The position numbers and the translations under genes are program-made. Positions 1 to 8,162 of a stretch of 64,000 nucleotides of DNA are shown one piece after another; the stretch's first letter is position 1; every line of letters begins with the position of its first letter. This stretch comes from Oceanibaculum nanhaiense (GTDB lineage: Bacteria; Pseudomonadota; Alphaproteobacteria; Oceanibaculales; Oceanibaculaceae). The notes beneath the pieces are model-generated. The model was given only the letters and a program-made list of their open reading frames with translations. It searched no databases and was not told the origin of the DNA. The DNA lies in NCBI RefSeq assembly GCF_002148795.1, contig NZ_MPOB01000006.1, forward strand, positions 306,097-370,096. Reading direction: 5' to 3'.

Positions 1-933
1 GCCGCGGGCATAGGCGATGAGTCCCGGCTCGAACTGCTCCACCCGGTTGCCATCCGCGTCGACCACCGCCGGCGCGATCCCCTGCTGCGCTTCCTCGTCG
101 CCGAAGACGATCGCGGTGACGCAGGCCTCGGTCTTCTTGCGGACGATCTCGGCGACCTCGTAATCGTCGAGGTCGCGAAGCGCGCGGATGACCGGCGCGC
201 CCCAGGGCACGCCGCGCGCCTGCGTGCGCTGCTTCTCGTAGACATGGGCGATCTCGCTGGCCGGCACCGCCCGGCTGGTGAGCCCGCCCGTCAGGCTGAG
301 CGTGGCGTCGCCCGGATGGGCGCCGAACAGCCAGTAGGCCCGGCGACGGCCGAGCGCGTCGAACTCGATTCCCTGGACCGCCTGCCCGGAGCCGAGCGCC
401 CCGTTGCGGGTCGCGTCGAGGAAGTCGGCCTCGAGCAGTTGCAGCTGCACCGGCGGCATGACCCCGTCGCCGAGGCGCCGCGGGCGGCGGCGCACCAGCA
501 CCTCGCCCGCCTCGACCATCTCGCGGCAGGCGAGCGTCTGCAGCCCGTAGAAATCGAGCTGACCATCGGCATCGCAGTCCCGCGCCCAGATCTCGAACAG
601 CCGGTCGACCTCGCGATCGAGCGCGGCGTCCCCGCTGGCGGCGCGCGGCATGATGCCGGCGCCGACGATATTGTTGACCAGCACCGAGACCGCCTTGGCC
701 GCATGCGGGTTGTTGCGCACCAGGTCCCGCATCCGGTCGCGCAGCAGCGCGCCCGCCCGACCGATCTCGGCGTCGGCCGAGGATCCCGGCGCGTGCCAGC
801 CATCGGTGCGCCGGCCGCGGGCCGCGCCCTCATAGGAGCGGGCGAGCCCCTCGAAGGCCTGCCGCGCCAGGACGCGCCGGGTGGCGGCCCGTGGCGCGAC
901 GGTCGCGATCGCCCGGTCGAGCCACGATACCAT
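1..933 (-). CDS. Phage portal protein, lambda gpB family (partial, 3' end beyond window)
   Basis: The minus strand from the ATG at 933 stays open to the left edge, giving 311 residues of a protein that is usually about 500 long. It begins MVSWLDRAIATVAP and contains a conserved portal segment, RNNPHAAKAVSVLVNNIVGAGI, at roughly residues 73-94, followed by the motif-rich middle (QLQLLEADFLD, then VYEKQRTQARGVPWGAPVI near residue 245). Portal proteins form the dodecameric ring through which the terminase pumps DNA, and the head-tail connector docks on it. The start overlaps the stop of the gpW-like gene by one base (TGATG), so the two are translationally coupled. The gene order terminase, gpW, portal is the lambda order. 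The C-terminal third is not in the window. Confidence 0.9.
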   Translation of the reverse strand, partial: MVSWLDRAIATVAPRAATRRVLARQAFEGLARSYEGAARGRRTDGWHAPGSSADAEIGRAGALLRDRMRDLVRNNPHAAKAVSVLVNNIVGAGIMPRAASGDAALDREVDRLFEIWARDCDADGQLDFYGLQTLACREMVEAGEVLVRRRPRRLGDGVMPPVQLQLLEADFLDATRNGALGSGQAVQGIEFDALGRRRAYWLFGAHPGDATLSLTGGLTSRAVPASEIAHVYEKQRTQARGVPWGAPVIRALRDLDDYEVAEIVRKKTEACVTAIVFGDEEAQQGIAPAVVDADGNRVEQFEPGLIAYARG

Positions 934-1139
934 CAGCGGTCCCCGCGCGCGAAGCCGGCGAAACCCGCGATGGGGCGGTTCGCCGCGCCAGCGATCTGGC
1001 GCTCGATGGTCCGTATGCGCCCGAGCAAATCCTCGGCGGAACCGTATTCGACGGTCTTGCCGTCATAGCTCACCCGCGTGGTCCCGCTCGCATAGGCGCG
1101 CCGGAGCGCCGCCAGCTCCGCTTCCGTCCAGTCAGCCAT
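933..1139 (-). CDS. gpW-like head-tail joining protein
   Basis: This 68-residue protein has exactly the length of lambda gpW. It is built from two helices flanking a short beta hairpin: an N-terminal helix (ADWTEAELAALRRAYASG), the hairpin (TTRVSYDGKTVEYGS), and a second helix ending in a basic glycine-rich tail. In lambda, gpW sits under the portal and closes the filled head so that the tail connector can bind. It lies between the large terminase and the portal gene, as in lambda, and overlaps the portal start by one base. The family match is by length, predicted fold and position. No stretch of identical residues with lambda is claimed. Confidence 0.85.
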   Translation of the reverse strand: MADWTEAELAALRRAYASGTTRVSYDGKTVEYGSAEDLLGRIRTIERQIAGAANRPIAGFAGFARGDR

Positions 1140-1218
1140 GTCCTATTTCCCTGTCGAGCCAGAGCCTGTCCTCGGTCGGGCCTCCGGCCCGACCCGGGGG
1201 GCTCTCCGCGCCTCTTGC

Positions 1219-3213
1219 TCAGAGCCATCCTTCACGACGCCCGAGCCAGTCGGAGCGGCGCTTGCCTTGCTGTTGCGATGCCGGACGCCCGATCATGCCG
1301 GCCGGCGTATCCATGCCGGTCGGCACGCCGAGCTGCGCCTCGAGATCGGCCCATGTCGCCTCGGGCCAGCGGTCCGCGCCCGCGATCCAGGCGGCGGCGC
1401 GCGCGTAGATCCGGCAGTCCAGCGCCTCGTTGCGTTCGCGCAGCTTCTGCCATTCGAGCTTCGCGAAGCCACGCCTGTTCCTGACCGTCACCAGCTGCTC
1501 GGCGGCAAGCTGCCTGATCCATTCGGTATCCGCCCAGCCGGGCAGATGCACCGTGCCGGGCGGAAACGAAGCACCCTCGTTCAGCTCTTCCGCCGTCGGC
1601 CGGGCCAGCCGCAGGAAGCGGTAGGTCTCGGTCTTGAAGGTCGAGGTGGCCACGGTCCAGAGACGCGCGCCCCGGCGCAGGCGTTTGCCGCCCGCGGTCG
1701 CATCCACGAAGGTCGGCCCAGAAACCGGGCTTGCCCGGTTGAAACCCTCGAGCCCCTTGACCGGCGCCACCTGCGCGAAGCCGACCGAGCGCGCCCAGCC
1801 GTAGACGGCGGCCGTCTCGTAGCCCGTGTCGATGGCCAGCCGGGCAAGCCCCAGCTCCGCGCCGCCCGCATGCCGCCAGCTGCGCCCCAGAAGATCGGTC
1901 AGAGCCTTCCAGCTCTCCGGGCGCGCGGGCCCGCCTCCGATCACGACATGATCGACGAGCCAGCTCTCCAGCCCGCGGCCCCAGGCCCAGACGTCGATCT
2001 CGATCCGGTCCTTCTGAACGTCGGCGCCGGCGGTCAGGAACAGCCCGCCGGCGGGCACGATGCCTACCGGCCAGTCCTCGCGCCGCTCGGCGATCCGCTG
2101 CCAGTCCGGGGCGTCGCCGGTCTCGATCCAGGTCTCCCCGAGCACCGTGTTGCAGAACACGCGCTCGGCCTCGTCCGAGCCCTTCGCGGTTTCCTTGTCC
2201 CGCGCGATGTCGGCCCAGCTCTTCCAGCCCGGCGGCGAATAGAGCGCCGAGAGATGAAACCCCACCGTCCGCGCATCGCGGGCCTCGGCTGTGGCCCTCC
2301 ATTCGCCTGCGGCCAGCATCGCTGGCTTGTGGTGCTCCTCGATCGGCTCCTCGCAGGCATCGCATTGGTATGCCGCCGTCTCCGGTTTGCCCTTCTCCCA
2401 GCGCAGCCGCTCGAACCTGAGCCACTGCATCTCCCCGCAATGCGGGCACGGCACGAAGAAACGGCGCTGGTCGCTCGCCTCGTATTCGCGTTCGATCCGG
2501 CTCACGCCGCGGATCGTGGGCGTCGAGACCAGGAAGACCTTGCGCCGGTGCGCGAAGGTCAGCGACCGCGCCTCGGCGAGCCCGACCGGGTCGCCTTCCT
2601 CGTCGGCCGAGGCCGGATAGGCGTCGACCTCGTCGAGGAAGACGTAGCGCGCCGGCATCGAGCGCAGTCCCACGGCCGAGTTGGCGCCGGTCAGCACCAG
2701 CACGCCGCCCGGGAAATCCTTCGACAGCTGCGTGTTGCCGCTGTCGCGCGCCCGCGCCGGGCGGACACGTTCCTTCAGCGCCGGGCTCTCCTCGATCAGC
2801 GGGTCGATCCGCTGGCGCGAGTTGCGCTTGGCCAGCTCCACCGTCGGCTGGACGGCGAGCATCGGCCCCGGCGCATGGTGGATCACGAAGCCGATCCAGT
2901 TGTTGCCGGCCTCGGTCGCGCCGACCTGCGCGGCCTTCATGAACACCACCCGCTGCGTCGGATCGCCGGGCGAGAGCGCGTCCATGATCGCGCGCATGTA
3001 GGGCGTGCGTTCGGTCCGGTACCGGCCGGGCTCGGCGCTTGCGCGCGAGCTCAGCCAGCGATGCGTGTCCGACCATTCCGAGACGGTCAGCCAGGGATCC
3101 GGCGTGAGGCCGCGTCCCCAGGCCCGGAGCAGATCTTCAGCGCCGTCGAACCGTGTGACCTCCTCAGAGGGCGATCCGGGGCTGGGCGAGTTCCTCGAGA
3201 TGGGCGCGGACAT
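1219..3213 (-). CDS. Phage terminase large subunit, GpA family
   Basis: This 664-residue protein is the ATP-driven packaging motor and nuclease. The N-terminal ATPase domain shows a Walker A-like loop KAAQVGATE at about residues 93-101 and a Walker B strand VFLDEVDAYP at 191-200. A zinc-binding pair of motifs, CPHCG and CDAC, follows between about residues 255 and 290, and the C-terminal half carries the nuclease region (AGADVQKDRIEIDVWAWG, then AIDTGYETAAVYGW). Length and motif order fit the lambda GpA family. The start ATG at 3213 lies inside the end of the small-subunit gene (50-base overlap). It works with the small subunit to recognise and cut concatemeric phage DNA and fill the prohead through the portal. 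Confidence 0.95.
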   Translation of the reverse strand: MSAPISRNSPSPGSPSEEVTRFDGAEDLLRAWGRGLTPDPWLTVSEWSDTHRWLSSRASAEPGRYRTERTPYMRAIMDALSPGDPTQRVVFMKAAQVGATEAGNNWIGFVIHHAPGPMLAVQPTVELAKRNSRQRIDPLIEESPALKERVRPARARDSGNTQLSKDFPGGVLVLTGANSAVGLRSMPARYVFLDEVDAYPASADEEGDPVGLAEARSLTFAHRRKVFLVSTPTIRGVSRIEREYEASDQRRFFVPCPHCGEMQWLRFERLRWEKGKPETAAYQCDACEEPIEEHHKPAMLAAGEWRATAEARDARTVGFHLSALYSPPGWKSWADIARDKETAKGSDEAERVFCNTVLGETWIETGDAPDWQRIAERREDWPVGIVPAGGLFLTAGADVQKDRIEIDVWAWGRGLESWLVDHVVIGGGPARPESWKALTDLLGRSWRHAGGAELGLARLAIDTGYETAAVYGWARSVGFAQVAPVKGLEGFNRASPVSGPTFVDATAGGKRLRRGARLWTVATSTFKTETYRFLRLARPTAEELNEGASFPPGTVHLPGWADTEWIRQLAAEQLVTVRNRRGFAKLEWQKLRERNEALDCRIYARAAAWIAGADRWPEATWADLEAQLGVPTGMDTPAGMIGRPASQQQGKRRSDWLGRREGWL

Positions 3214-3739
3214 GGGCCTCCAGAACCTTCTGCATGGCCGCCGTTTCCGTCCCCAGCTCCGCCGCCATCAGCGCAGCCACCCGCGCCGGCCAGTTGACCC
3301 ACGCGTCGCGTTCCTCGCGCGCGAGCCGGAAGACCAGCGCCGTGGCGCGGTCGCGGTCGACCAGCTCGCCCTTCAGCCTGGCCAGCCGGATGCGCCGCTC
3401 CTGCGCCTTCAGCACCTCATGCGCCGTCTTGGCCTGCAGGAAGGTCGTCCCGCCGCCGGTGACCGGCGCGGCCATGCCCTGTTCCCGCAGCGTGTCGCCG
3501 ACCGCCGAGACCGCCGCCTCCGGCACCGGCTTCAGCTTCGGCGTTGCAGCCCTCCTGGTCTTCGACGGATCGGTCGTCTCGGCCCGCCGCCTGTCAGAGG
3601 CCGCGGCGTCGATGCTGCCATCGGCATGCAGGACCAGCCGGCCGGCGGCCTTCGCCTTCTGGATCGCGCCGCGCGACAGCCCGACATGGGCGGCGTACCG
3701 GCGCTCGCTCATGCCCTGCATCGCCAACCCGATCATCAT
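3164..3739 (-). CDS. Terminase small subunit / DNA-packaging protein
   Basis: This 191-residue protein has an N-terminal helix-turn-helix (MSERRYAAHVGLSRGAIQKAKAAGRL, about residues 10-35), a proline- and lysine-rich linker, and a helical C-terminal region (residues 100-185) likely to make oligomers and contact the large subunit. Small terminase subunits bind the packaging site on phage DNA. It lies directly upstream of, and overlaps, the large-subunit gene. The call rests on the HTH plus position; overall sequence is not diagnostic by eye. Two adjacent ATG codons (3739 and 3736) are possible starts. Confidence 0.75.
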   Translation of the reverse strand: MMIGLAMQGMSERRYAAHVGLSRGAIQKAKAAGRLVLHADGSIDAAASDRRRAETTDPSKTRRAATPKLKPVPEAAVSAVGDTLREQGMAAPVTGGGTTFLQAKTAHEVLKAQERRIRLARLKGELVDRDRATALVFRLAREERDAWVNWPARVAALMAAELGTETAAMQKVLEAHVRAHLEELAQPRIAL

Positions 3740-3828
3740 TCAAAGTCAGTCGCTTATGTCGTTGATAAGCCTCCGGGATAGAGCGAACGTTCATCCCAAA
3801 AGGACGATGCAACTTACCCGGAGCCACC

Positions 3829-4104
3829 ATGATGACGACCCGCCTGAACCCGATCACCACCCCGCGCTTTGAGCCCCGCGCCGAGAAGGCCCGGCGCAAC
3901 CGAGAGGCCGCGCTCAACGCCTTCATCGGCAAGAAGGCGGAGATCGACGAGATGCTCGCCCGCCTGCAGGCGCTCAGCGACGACCACTTCAACGCCCACC
4001 CCGACGAAGTGAACTGGGGCCATGTCGGCACCCTCGAACACTACGCCAGCCTTCTGAAGCGCATCACCGACAGCGCCTTCGGCGAGGGCGAGCACGCCCG
4101 CTGA
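3829..4104 (+). CDS. Conserved small protein of unknown function (91 aa)
   Basis: This 91-residue acidic, helical protein begins MMTTRLNPITTPRFEP and has two predicted helices (residues 17-50 and 65-85). I do not recognise a named domain. It is transcribed opposite to the packaging genes, with about 90 bases separating it from the small terminase start, so this gap should hold divergent promoters. It is followed by the DUF3489 gene on the same strand. Codon use matches the surrounding phage genes. Similar small proteins next to DUF3489 genes occur in alphaproteobacterial mobile elements, but I infer no function. Confidence 0.65.
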   Translation: MMTTRLNPITTPRFEPRAEKARRNREAALNAFIGKKAEIDEMLARLQALSDDHFNAHPDEVNWGHVGTLEHYASLLKRITDSAFGEGEHAR

Positions 4105-4198
4105 TCTCCGGCGCTCCCGGAACTCCCGCCGCGCCCAAGCGCGGCTCGGGGTCATAGGAGGGCCGCGACGGTCGCGGCCCCGAAACCGGAGACCCCAG

Positions 4199-4720
4199 AT
4201 GACCAAACTTTCCGACACCCAGCTCGTGATCCTCAGCGCCGCCGCGCAGCGCGAGGACCGCAACGTCCTGCCGCTGCCCGGCAGCTTGCGTGGAGGCGCC
4301 GCACAGAAAGTGATCGGTGCGCTCATGAAGCGCGGGCTGATCGCGGAGACCGTGACGGACCAGCGCGCGAAGGCCGACCCCGCCCTGAACCGCATCTGGC
4401 GCAACGACGAGGACGGCTGCGCCATCCTCCTGCACATCACCGAAGCAGGTCTCGCGGCGATCGGCATCGAGCCGGAGCAAACGGATGCCGGATCAGCGTC
4501 CAAGGCGCACACACCGCGCACCGGCACGAAACAGGCGAAGCTGATCGAGATGCTCCGTGCCGAGGGCGGTGCCACCATCGACGAGATCGCGGCCGTGCTT
4601 CAATGGAGGCCACACACCGTGAGAGGCGCCCTTGCCGGCGCGCTCAAGAAGAAGCTGGGCCTGACGATCACCTCCGAAAAGGTCGAGGGGCGCGGGCGGG
4701 TCTATCGTTTGGAAACCTGA
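4199..4720 (+). CDS. DUF3489 domain protein with C-terminal winged-helix-like region
   Basis: This 173-residue protein has an N-terminal region of about 95 residues predicted to be mostly helical (TQLVILSAAAQREDRNVLPLP) and a C-terminal DUF3489 domain from about residue 105 (KQAKLIEMLRAEGGATIDEI, then LQWRPHTVRGALAG). The C-terminal part looks like a winged helix: recognition-helix-like RPHTVRGALAG followed by a beta wing ending in RGRVYRL. DUF3489 proteins are common in alphaproteobacterial phages and plasmids and are probably DNA-binding, but their role is not established. The last 19 bases overlap the opposing DUF7220 gene. Confidence 0.8.
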   Translation: MTKLSDTQLVILSAAAQREDRNVLPLPGSLRGGAAQKVIGALMKRGLIAETVTDQRAKADPALNRIWRNDEDGCAILLHITEAGLAAIGIEPEQTDAGSASKAHTPRTGTKQAKLIEMLRAEGGATIDEIAAVLQWRPHTVRGALAGALKKKLGLTITSEKVEGRGRVYRLET

Positions 4721-5022
4721 CCTCGCCTTATATCTGGGCCGAAATCACGCCGATAAGGTAACGGACGACAAACATGGCCGCCGCTTGCATCGAGCGGCGG
4801 TCTTGTCGTTCCGAGCCGGATTGCCTCGAACAGCCGCCGCAGGGCAAAGGAGCGCGCGATGCTCACCACCGTGAACACCGCGCCCATCTTCAGGTTCTGC
4901 CCCAGCGTCGTGTGCAGCCCGAAGACCGGGAAGATCAGGATCTGCGTCACGACGGCGATGCCGTATCCGATCATGACGTTGGCGACGGACTCGACCAGCG
5001 ACATGAGGCGGGACTGCTTCAT
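4702..5022 (-). CDS. DUF7220-like small membrane protein
   Basis: This 106-residue protein begins MKQSRLMSLVESVANVMIG. It has two hydrophobic segments likely to span the membrane (about residues 12-35, VMIGYGIAVVTQILIFPVFGL, and 45-62, MGAVFTVVSIARSFALRRLF). The first 70 residues match a small phage membrane protein pattern that I associate with DUF7220. The polar tail after residue 72 is less convincing and overlaps the DUF3489 gene tail to tail. The start codon overlaps the stop of the upstream 50-residue ORF (ATGA), so it belongs to the methyltransferase operon. Function unknown. Confidence 0.7.
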   Translation of the reverse strand: MKQSRLMSLVESVANVMIGYGIAVVTQILIFPVFGLHTTLGQNLKMGAVFTVVSIARSFALRRLFEAIRLGTTRPPLDASGGHVCRPLPYRRDFGPDIRRGQVSKR

Positions 5023-5171
5023 GCCACGTCCTCATCCATCTGCCAGCAGTTGATCTGCGAGAGTTCGGAGCGCATGCGCCGCGACCAGCGGGACCACTCC
5101 GTTGCCACAGAGCCGAAGCCGGTCCACCCGGTGGGCCAGCCCATCAGCGCCTCAACGAACAGCGGGTTCAA
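5019..5171 (-). CDS. 50-residue ORF resembling the C-terminal tip of phage cytosine methyltransferases (TTG start)
   Basis: A reading frame fits exactly between its neighbours. A TTG at 5171 overlaps the TGA of the ParB-methyltransferase gene, and its own TGA at 5019 overlaps the ATG of the DUF7220 gene. The product would begin with NPLFVEALMGWPTGWTGFG and continue with VATEWSRWSRRMRSEL. The NPxFVExLMGWPxGWT pattern is one I know from the ends of phage-encoded cytosine methyltransferases and from small orphan phage proteins. The overlap geometry on both sides supports real translation. It could be a detached domain working with the adjacent methyltransferase or a decayed fragment. The TTG start is inferred. 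Confidence 0.6.
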   Translation of the reverse strand: MNPLFVEALMGWPTGWTGFGSVATEWSRWSRRMRSELSQINCWQMDEDVA

Positions 5172-6496
5172 GGTCCGGCGCGGGTCGGAGGTATCGTGCC
5201 CAGCCGCTCGGCCTTCACTTCGGCGAAGGTTCGACCGTCGCCGTCGAGGGTCGCGTTCTTGCCGGTCCCGGCCTGCCAGCGCTCGATGGCGACATCGACA
5301 TAGGCCGGGCTGATCTCCATCGCGAAGACGCGACGGCCGTTGGCCTCGCCCGCCATGATCTGCGACCCGGAGCCCGAGAACGGCTCGTAGCAGAGCCCGC
5401 CGCGGGCAACGTGCTGGCGCATCGGGATCCCGAAGGCATCGAGCGGCTTCGGCGTCGGGTGGTCGGGCCTTTCGTCCTTGGCGAAGGACGGCATCTCCCA
5501 AGTGGACGGCAGCGTTTCCTCGGCCACCTTCGGCGGGCGGTTAGGGCGGCGCCAGCCCATGAAGCAGGGCTCGTGCTTCCACAGGTAGTGAGAGCGGGTG
5601 AGAACCCCACGGTCCTTCACCCAGATGATCTGCTGATGGACGAAGGCACCAGCCTTCTCCCAGCAGGCCTCCAGCATCGCCTGGCGGCGGGAGGCGTGCC
5701 AGCAGTACCAGGCCGCGTTTTCGGTGATGGCCTCCGCTACGGCCGCTGCGATGAAGCCGTCGTAGAGTTCGGCTCCCTGCGAACTGTCGTCCCAGGTGGT
5801 GCCGTAGGACGCGGACCAGTCCTTGTTCCGCGTCGGATGGTTCGAGCCGTCATAGTCGACGAGATACGGCGGATCAGTCGCGAACAACACTGCGCGCTCA
5901 CCATTCATCAGGCGGCGCACATCGTCGTGGCTTGTGCTGTCGCCGCAGAGCAGGCGGTGGTCGCCGAGGATCCAGAGATCGCCCGTGCGCGAGGCCGGAT
6001 TGCGCGGCGGCTCGGGGATGGTCACCGGAGGCACGGATCCCCCGGCGCCACCTTCTTCTTCACCGTGCCCGTCCGCGTCGAAAGCCAGCAGCTTGTCGAG
6101 CTCGCCGTCGGAGAATCCGACCAGCGACAGATCGAAGTCATCGGCCAACAGGTCCTGCAGCTCGGCCGAGAGCAGCGCCTCGTCCCAGCTGCCGAGTTCC
6201 GTGAGCTTGTTGTCCGCGATCCGGTAGGCGCGGCGCTGCGCCTCGGTCAGGTGTCCCAGCACGATGACCGGCGCCTCGGCAAGCCCGAGCTGCGTCGCAG
6301 CCAGCACGCGCCCGTGGCCGGCAATCAGCTCGCCATCCTCGCCGACGAGGCACGGCACGGTCCAGCCGAACTCGGCCATGCTGGCGGCGATCTTCGCGAC
6401 CTGGTCGGCTCCATGCACCTTCGCGTTTCTCGCGTAGGGTTGCAGGCGCGCAAGCGGCCAGGTCTCGATCCGCTCGGGAGCAAAGGCGAGGGTCAT
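5168..6496 (-). CDS. ParB/Srx-domain DNA methyltransferase (N6-adenine or N4-cytosine type)
   Basis: This 442-residue fusion begins with a ParB-like nuclease-fold domain (residues 1-125: LQPYARNAKVHG, then LIAGHGRVLAATQLG, the ParB GHGR motif). An acidic linker follows, and then a DNA methyltransferase domain (about 165-440). The catalytic motif IV is DPPYLVDY and the SAM-binding motif is EPFSGSGSQIMAGE near the C-terminus. DPPY-before-FxGxG order fits the beta class of amino-methyltransferases. Phage enzymes of this design modify exocyclic amino groups and can shield phage DNA from host restriction. Its stop overlaps the TTG of the next small ORF. Sequence specificity cannot be read from the protein. 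Confidence 0.9.
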   Translation of the reverse strand: MTLAFAPERIETWPLARLQPYARNAKVHGADQVAKIAASMAEFGWTVPCLVGEDGELIAGHGRVLAATQLGLAEAPVIVLGHLTEAQRRAYRIADNKLTELGSWDEALLSAELQDLLADDFDLSLVGFSDGELDKLLAFDADGHGEEEGGAGGSVPPVTIPEPPRNPASRTGDLWILGDHRLLCGDSTSHDDVRRLMNGERAVLFATDPPYLVDYDGSNHPTRNKDWSASYGTTWDDSSQGAELYDGFIAAAVAEAITENAAWYCWHASRRQAMLEACWEKAGAFVHQQIIWVKDRGVLTRSHYLWKHEPCFMGWRRPNRPPKVAEETLPSTWEMPSFAKDERPDHPTPKPLDAFGIPMRQHVARGGLCYEPFSGSGSQIMAGEANGRRVFAMEISPAYVDVAIERWQAGTGKNATLDGDGRTFAEVKAERLGTIPPTRAGP

Positions 6497-6920
6497 GCAG
6501 GTTCCTGTCGATGGTCGAGTGGCATCCGCCGGGTGGACTCCGGCACGGCGGAGTCCACCGGCTTCCGGCTGGACTCCGGTATCCGCTGGGTATCCACCTC
6601 GCGTGGCCGGTCAGATGTTTGAATTCACAAGGATTTCAGGTGCCGGGGGTGGACACCGGACTCCGGTGGCTTCCCAAAAATCCGGCCCTGTCGCTGGCGA
6701 AATACCGCGCCAAGCCCTCCCGAATACAGAGTCGCCAGGAAGGACCCGGAAACTGCCGCAGATTGACCTACGGCAGATGCTCGCTGGATGCAAAAGGTCA
6801 GAGACAATCCGCAAAGCAAAGGGGAGAGCGAGCTTCTCAGCACACTCTCCCTACAATGCCTTCAGAATAGATTGATCCTGTTGCAAGTGTCCAAGGAAAA
6901 AATGTTGCAACACATTGGAC
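6497..6920. other. 424-base intergenic region with hairpin
   Basis: No convincing gene is seen between the methyltransferase start and the DUF6362 stop. Short open frames on both strands overlap each other and have no ribosome-binding site or recognisable product. The segment next to the methyltransferase holds a strong hairpin (6533-6558) and further partial copies of GGACTCCGG near 6574 and 6660. The segment 6800-6920 is richer in A and T and is a plausible promoter region for the leftward methyltransferase operon. No motif clear enough to name as a promoter was found. Confidence 0.6.
6533..6558. repeat. Perfect 10-bp hairpin upstream of the ParB-methyltransferase gene
   Basis: The arms GTGGACTCCG (6533-6542) and CGGAGTCCAC (6549-6558) are perfect reverse complements around the six-base loop GCACGG. 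The hairpin lies 37 bases before the start codon of the leftward methyltransferase gene, so it would form in its 5' leader or act as a dyad operator on DNA. There is no T-run, so it is not an intrinsic terminator. Role inferred only from position. Confidence 0.6.
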
Positions 6921-7301
6921 TTATTGCGCATTCAGCCGCGCCGCGATCTTGGTCAGCGCCAGCTGCCAGCGCCGCCACGCCGTGGTGCGGTCGCATCCGA
7001 GCTCGCCGCTGATCTGCTTCCACGGCACTCGGGCGGCGCGCGACCAGACCAGCCGGCGCTCCTCCTCGTTGACCCAGAGCGCCCAGTTGAAGGTCTGCTC
7101 GAGCCGGGTGATTGCTGCGGCCGAAGGACAGATACGCATCGGCTGCGGCTCCATCATCGCGATCTCGCGGTCAGTGCGCACGATGTCGGGCCATGTGTTG
7201 AAATAGCCCCGCACCTTGACAGGCGGCAGCTTTCGCAGGGTACGGAACGCCTCTTCGAAATGATCGGCTACGCAGTCGGCGGTCCATTCGCGATCAGCCA
7301 T
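6921..7301 (-). CDS. DUF6362 family phage protein
   Basis: The likely product is 126 residues, starting MADREWTADCVADHFEEAF at the ATG at 7301; the frame is open further upstream but that part overlaps the preceding gene and lacks similarity to anything. The C-terminal third has a clear helix-turn-helix (VPWKQISGELGCDRTTAWRRWQLAL, about residues 94-118), and the middle has a conserved WALWVNEEERRLVWSRAA block. This layout fits the DUF6362 family of alphaproteobacterial phage proteins, which may be DNA-binding regulators related to terminase small subunits. It overlaps the upstream 66-residue gene by 8 bases, pointing to one operon. Confidence 0.8.
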   Translation of the reverse strand: MADREWTADCVADHFEEAFRTLRKLPPVKVRGYFNTWPDIVRTDREIAMMEPQPMRICPSAAAITRLEQTFNWALWVNEEERRLVWSRAARVPWKQISGELGCDRTTAWRRWQLALTKIAARLNAQ

Positions 7302-7494
7302 GGCGCGCCTCCTTAGCCGAGGGACGTGGGCCGTAGAGCTTCTCGCCCAGCTGCCGGACCAGTTCGCGTTCGGGCCAGGTAAGGCGGCCGTCGTCGGCCG
7401 AGACGGCGAGAACGCCTTGTTCATGCCAGCCCTCGCGCTTGACCTGCTCGGGGTCACGGCGCTGGCCACCATAGCCTTTCGGGAACCACCTCAT
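7294..7494 (-). CDS. Small phage protein of unknown function (66 aa)
   Basis: This 66-residue basic protein begins MRWFPKGYGGQRRDPEQVK. It overlaps the RuvC-like gene upstream by four bases (ATGA type) and the DUF6362 gene downstream by eight, so it is a tight member of the leftward operon. A helical segment (WPERELVRQLGEKLYG) follows a charged N-terminus. No family recognised. Confidence 0.6.
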   Translation of the reverse strand: MRWFPKGYGGQRRDPEQVKREGWHEQGVLAVSADDGRLTWPERELVRQLGEKLYGPRPSAKEARHG

Positions 7495-8030
7495 GCGACA
7501 CCTCCCTTCGTCTCGATCGCCCAGAGCAGGATGGCGATGGCATCCGCCTCGTTGTCGTCGGCCGGGTTGAAACCGCGGGCGCGAACGGCGACGACCATGG
7601 TGGCCTTATCAGCGTTGCCCTTACCGGCGGCATGGCGCTTGATCGTCCCGACAGGGACGCCCTGGTAGGAGATACCGCGCAGCTCGGCCCATCCGGTCAG
7701 CGTGGCCATGAGCCCGCCATAGATGTGGCTCGCGTCGGTGCCGACGTGGCGGCGCACCTCCTCGAACCAGATCGCGGCAATGGGTCCCGACAGCCGGTCG
7801 ATCTCGGTAAGCCAGTTCGTGAAACGCAGATAACGCATCCCACCGCCGTCGAAGCGGCCGGGGCGCAGCGAGACGGTGCCGCTGGTGATTTGGCCGTCAT
7901 GGCCGCGCATCGCCCAACCGGTCGTGGTGCCGAGGTCGAGCGCGAGGATGCATTGGTTGCGGCGGGCGTCGAGCGGCAGCGATTCAAACCTTGCGCCGTC
8001 GCAATTGGGGATCAGAGTCGGCTGAGCCAT
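7491..8030 (-). CDS. RuvC-like Holliday-junction resolvase / RNase H-fold nuclease
   Basis: The likely protein is 179 residues, starting MAQPTLIPNCDG at 8030; the upstream in-frame extension is low-complexity and is rejected. It has the RuvC-type RNase H fold with acidic residues in the expected places: ALDLGTTTGWA (first Asp, about residue 31), IAAIWFEEVRRH (Glu near 87), and DDNEADAIAILLWA (the C-terminal acidic pair near 165). RuvC-family enzymes cut branched DNA. In phages they resolve recombination and packaging intermediates before the terminase acts. It sits in the replication-recombination operon between the primase-helicase and DUF6362. The repeat-rich region upstream (8031-8371) may regulate it. 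Confidence 0.85.
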   Translation of the reverse strand: MAQPTLIPNCDGARFESLPLDARRNQCILALDLGTTTGWAMRGHDGQITSGTVSLRPGRFDGGGMRYLRFTNWLTEIDRLSGPIAAIWFEEVRRHVGTDASHIYGGLMATLTGWAELRGISYQGVPVGTIKRHAAGKGNADKATMVVAVRARGFNPADDNEADAIAILLWAIETKGGVA

Positions 8031-8162
8031 GATGGGTCTCCTTTGCCGGTGGCCTGTGGTGGTGGAAGACAACGGCGGTCTGGTGCTTGGCGGTACGGTG
8101 CCGCCGTCGTCGGATGGGGAAAGCACAACAGGCCGTCACGGCGGTGCGCGCGGCTGGCCCGG

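Noticed and set aside
1138..3297. Long plus-strand open frames opposite the terminase and other minus-strand genes (also 5102-6622, 8462-9727, 12078-13730)
   Set aside because: They are antisense shadows caused by high GC; their products are Arg/Ala/Pro-rich without motifs, whereas the opposite strand encodes recognisable proteins.
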